Assembly (NCBI RefSeq): GCF_023520895.1
Contig: NZ_CP026029.1
Coordinates: 1,674,001-1,738,000, forward strand
DNA from: Paenibacillus sp. PK3_47
GTDB taxonomy: Bacteria > Bacillota > Bacilli > Paenibacillales > Paenibacillaceae
DNA length: 64,000 nt
Direction: 5' to 3'
The number at the start of each line of letters is the position of its first letter. Positions within the stretch are counted from its first letter, which is position 1. The position numbers were made by a program, and so were the translations under genes. This document shows positions 62,751 to 64,000 of the stretch, one piece after another. The notes under the pieces are model-generated. The model saw only the letters and a program-made list of their open reading frames with translations, searched no databases and was not told the origin of the DNA.

Positions 62751-64000
62751 TCAGCTGTTAACGCTCCATACCACATTATCTTCATCCTGGCCGTTAACGG
62801 GCCACCAGTGGAAGCCTTCCTGTGCCAGCAGCTGGTCTGCTTCAACAGGTCCCCAGGATCCCGCAGGATAGGATGCCAGATCACTGCTCTCTTCTTTCCA
62901 CGCTTTGGCAATCCGGTCCACAAAGGACCAGGCCGAGGATACCTCATCCCAGCGGGTAAAGTAAGTGGAATCTCCGCGCGCCGCATCATGCAGCAGACGC
63001 TCGTAAGCTTCCGGTGAGTTGATGCCGACCATGCAGCTCTGGCAGAAGTCCATCGCCAATGGCTGAATTTCGGACTCAGAGCCCGGCTTTTTGGCATTAA
63101 TCTTCACGTAGATGCCTTCCATCGGGTTCACGCGGATGACAAGCAGGTTCGGCTCAAGCTTATGCTTTTGTCCCAGATAGACATTAGTCGGCATCCCCTT
63201 GAATTCCACAACCACTTCCGTCGTCTTCACGGGAAGACGTTTGCCGGTACGGATGTAGAACGGAACGCCTGCCCAGCGGAAATTATCAACAAATACACGT
63301 GCCGCAAAATACGTCTCGGTATTCGATTCCGGATCTACTTTATCCTCCTGGCGGTAAGCCGGAAGGGTCTTGCCTTTATAAAGGCCTTGGGTATATTGAC
63401 CGCGCACCACGTTCTCACGCACTTCCTCGGAGGAAGCATATGGACGAAGCGAACGGAGCACCTTTACCTTCTCATCACGGATATCTTCAGCCAGCAGACG
63501 GCTTGGCGGTTCCATGGCGATCATCGTCAGCAGCTGCAAAATATGGTTCTGGCCCATATCGCGCAGGGCTCCTGCATGATCGTAGTATCCGCCGCGCTCT
63601 TCCACGCCGACCGTTTCTCCGAGCGTAATCTGAATGTTGGCGATATGCTTGTTGTTCCACAGCGGCTCAAAGAATGCATTCGCAAAACGGATTACTTCAA
63701 TGTTCTGCACCATTTCCTTGCCGAGGTAGTGGTCGATCCGGTAGATCTCCTCTTCCTTGAACACCTCGCGGATCTGCTCGTTCAGCTCTTCCGCCGACTC
63801 CAGGTTGTAGCCGAACGGCTTCTCGATCACGAGACGGTTCCAGCCTGCACTCTGGAGCATGCCGCCAGCCTTGAGGTTGTACGACACGCTGCCGAACAAT
63901 TCAGGGGCCAGGGCAAGATAGAACAGACGGTTCCCGGGAATATTGAACTTCGCTTCAATCGCTTCGGTTTGCGCATTCAGCTCGCGGAAGCCGTCGATAT
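62751..64000 (-). CDS. zwf: Glucose-6-phosphate 1-dehydrogenase (partial at the right edge)
   Basis: The last 416 codons of zwf; the frame stays open to the window edge with 'FNIPGNRLFYLALAPELFGS'. The catalytic segment 'YRIDHYLGKEMVQN' and 'RWAGVPFYIRTGKRLP' are present. The enzyme is the NADP-dependent entry to the oxidative pentose phosphate pathway. The N-terminal Rossmann motif is outside the window. Confidence 0.95.
   Translation of the reverse strand, partial: IDGFRELNAQTEAIEAKFNIPGNRLFYLALAPELFGSVSYNLKAGGMLQSAGWNRLVIEKPFGYNLESAEELNEQIREVFKEEEIYRIDHYLGKEMVQNIEVIRFANAFFEPLWNNKHIANIQITLGETVGVEERGGYYDHAGALRDMGQNHILQLLTMIAMEPPSRLLAEDIRDEKVKVLRSLRPYASSEEVRENVVRGQYTQGLYKGKTLPAYRQEDKVDPESNTETYFAARVFVDNFRWAGVPFYIRTGKRLPVKTTEVVVEFKGMPTNVYLGQKHKLEPNLLVIRVNPMEGIYVKINAKKPGSESEIQPLAMDFCQSCMVGINSPEAYERLLHDAARGDSTYFTRWDEVSSAWSFVDRIAKAWKEESSDLASYPAGSWGPVEADQLLAQEGFHWWPVNGQDEDNVVWSVNS

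Noticed and set aside
1..64000. CRISPR array, tRNA or rRNA genes, IS transposase
   Set aside because: No regularly spaced repeats, cloverleaf-like genes, rRNA segments or transposase motifs were found on reading both strands by eye.

Overview
The window reads as the chromosome of an endospore-forming Firmicute of the Paenibacillus type. The reasons are a small acid-soluble spore protein of the SspI type, Paenibacillus-style lplABC/YesMN sugar import modules with DUF3502-like solute-binding lipoproteins, an S-layer-anchored giant glycosidase, strong AGGAGG ribosome-binding sites and low-to-mid GC. The genus is inferred from these protein types and was not tested by a search.

Layout. 0-5.3 kb: phosphonate/phosphite-type ABC genes (phnD, phnE, part of a second phnE) on the minus strand, a divergent GntR/FCD regulator, a MATE exporter and an AraC regulator. 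5.4-23.7 kb: a galactan/galactoside region. It holds a GH35 beta-galactosidase, an LRR/copper-amine-oxidase-stalk surface protein, a 1,636-residue SLH-anchored GH53 endo-galactanase, two paralogous solute-binding lipoproteins, two permeases, and a divergent AraC-type response regulator with a YesM-type kinase. The likely logic is that surface galactanase cuts galactan, the ABC system imports oligosaccharides under two-component control, and GH35 hydrolyses them. No transporter ATPase is present; such systems usually share a distant MsmX-like ATPase.

23.7-29 kb: a decaying stretch. It contains a MarR-GNAT gene with two frameshifts, a metallophosphoesterase with an internal deletion, a probable membrane-gene scrap and an Lgt paralogue with a clean in-frame internal deletion. 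29.3-42 kb: a sulfane-sulfur and thiol-redox island. It has an ArsR regulator, a four-module CoA-disulfide-reductase/rhodanese/TusA/DsrE fusion, an ArsR-rhodanese fusion, an MFS carrier, a cysteine-less rhodanese, several thioredoxin-like proteins, ResA/TlpA, CcdA, a class A-like sortase, an orphan OmpR regulator, TrxA and OsmC. 42-49 kb: a GH4 phospho-glycosidase with a divergent LacI regulator, an Lrp regulator, an MBL hydrolase, an NTF2-like protein, an MFS exporter, and several gene scraps. 49-56 kb: a DUF1541 protein, a ferredoxin-nitrite/sulfite-reductase-like half-protein, copA-copZ-csoR with a clear operator/promoter array, a second csoR, and a sulP-uspA pair. 56-64 kb: a catalytically dead resolvase-like protein, three uncharacterised genes, then ordinary housekeeping (SpoU/TrmH methyltransferase, KtrA, sspI, prfC, zwf).

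The most distinctive feature is that recognisable scraps of genes that also exist intact in this window (NAD(P)H-binding protein, rhodanese block of the CoADR fusion, copA, GH4 glycosidase) lie in intergenic DNA, some end to end. This suggests repeated duplication, insertion and deletion around the sulfur/copper region. I found no IS transposase, CRISPR array, tRNA or rRNA.
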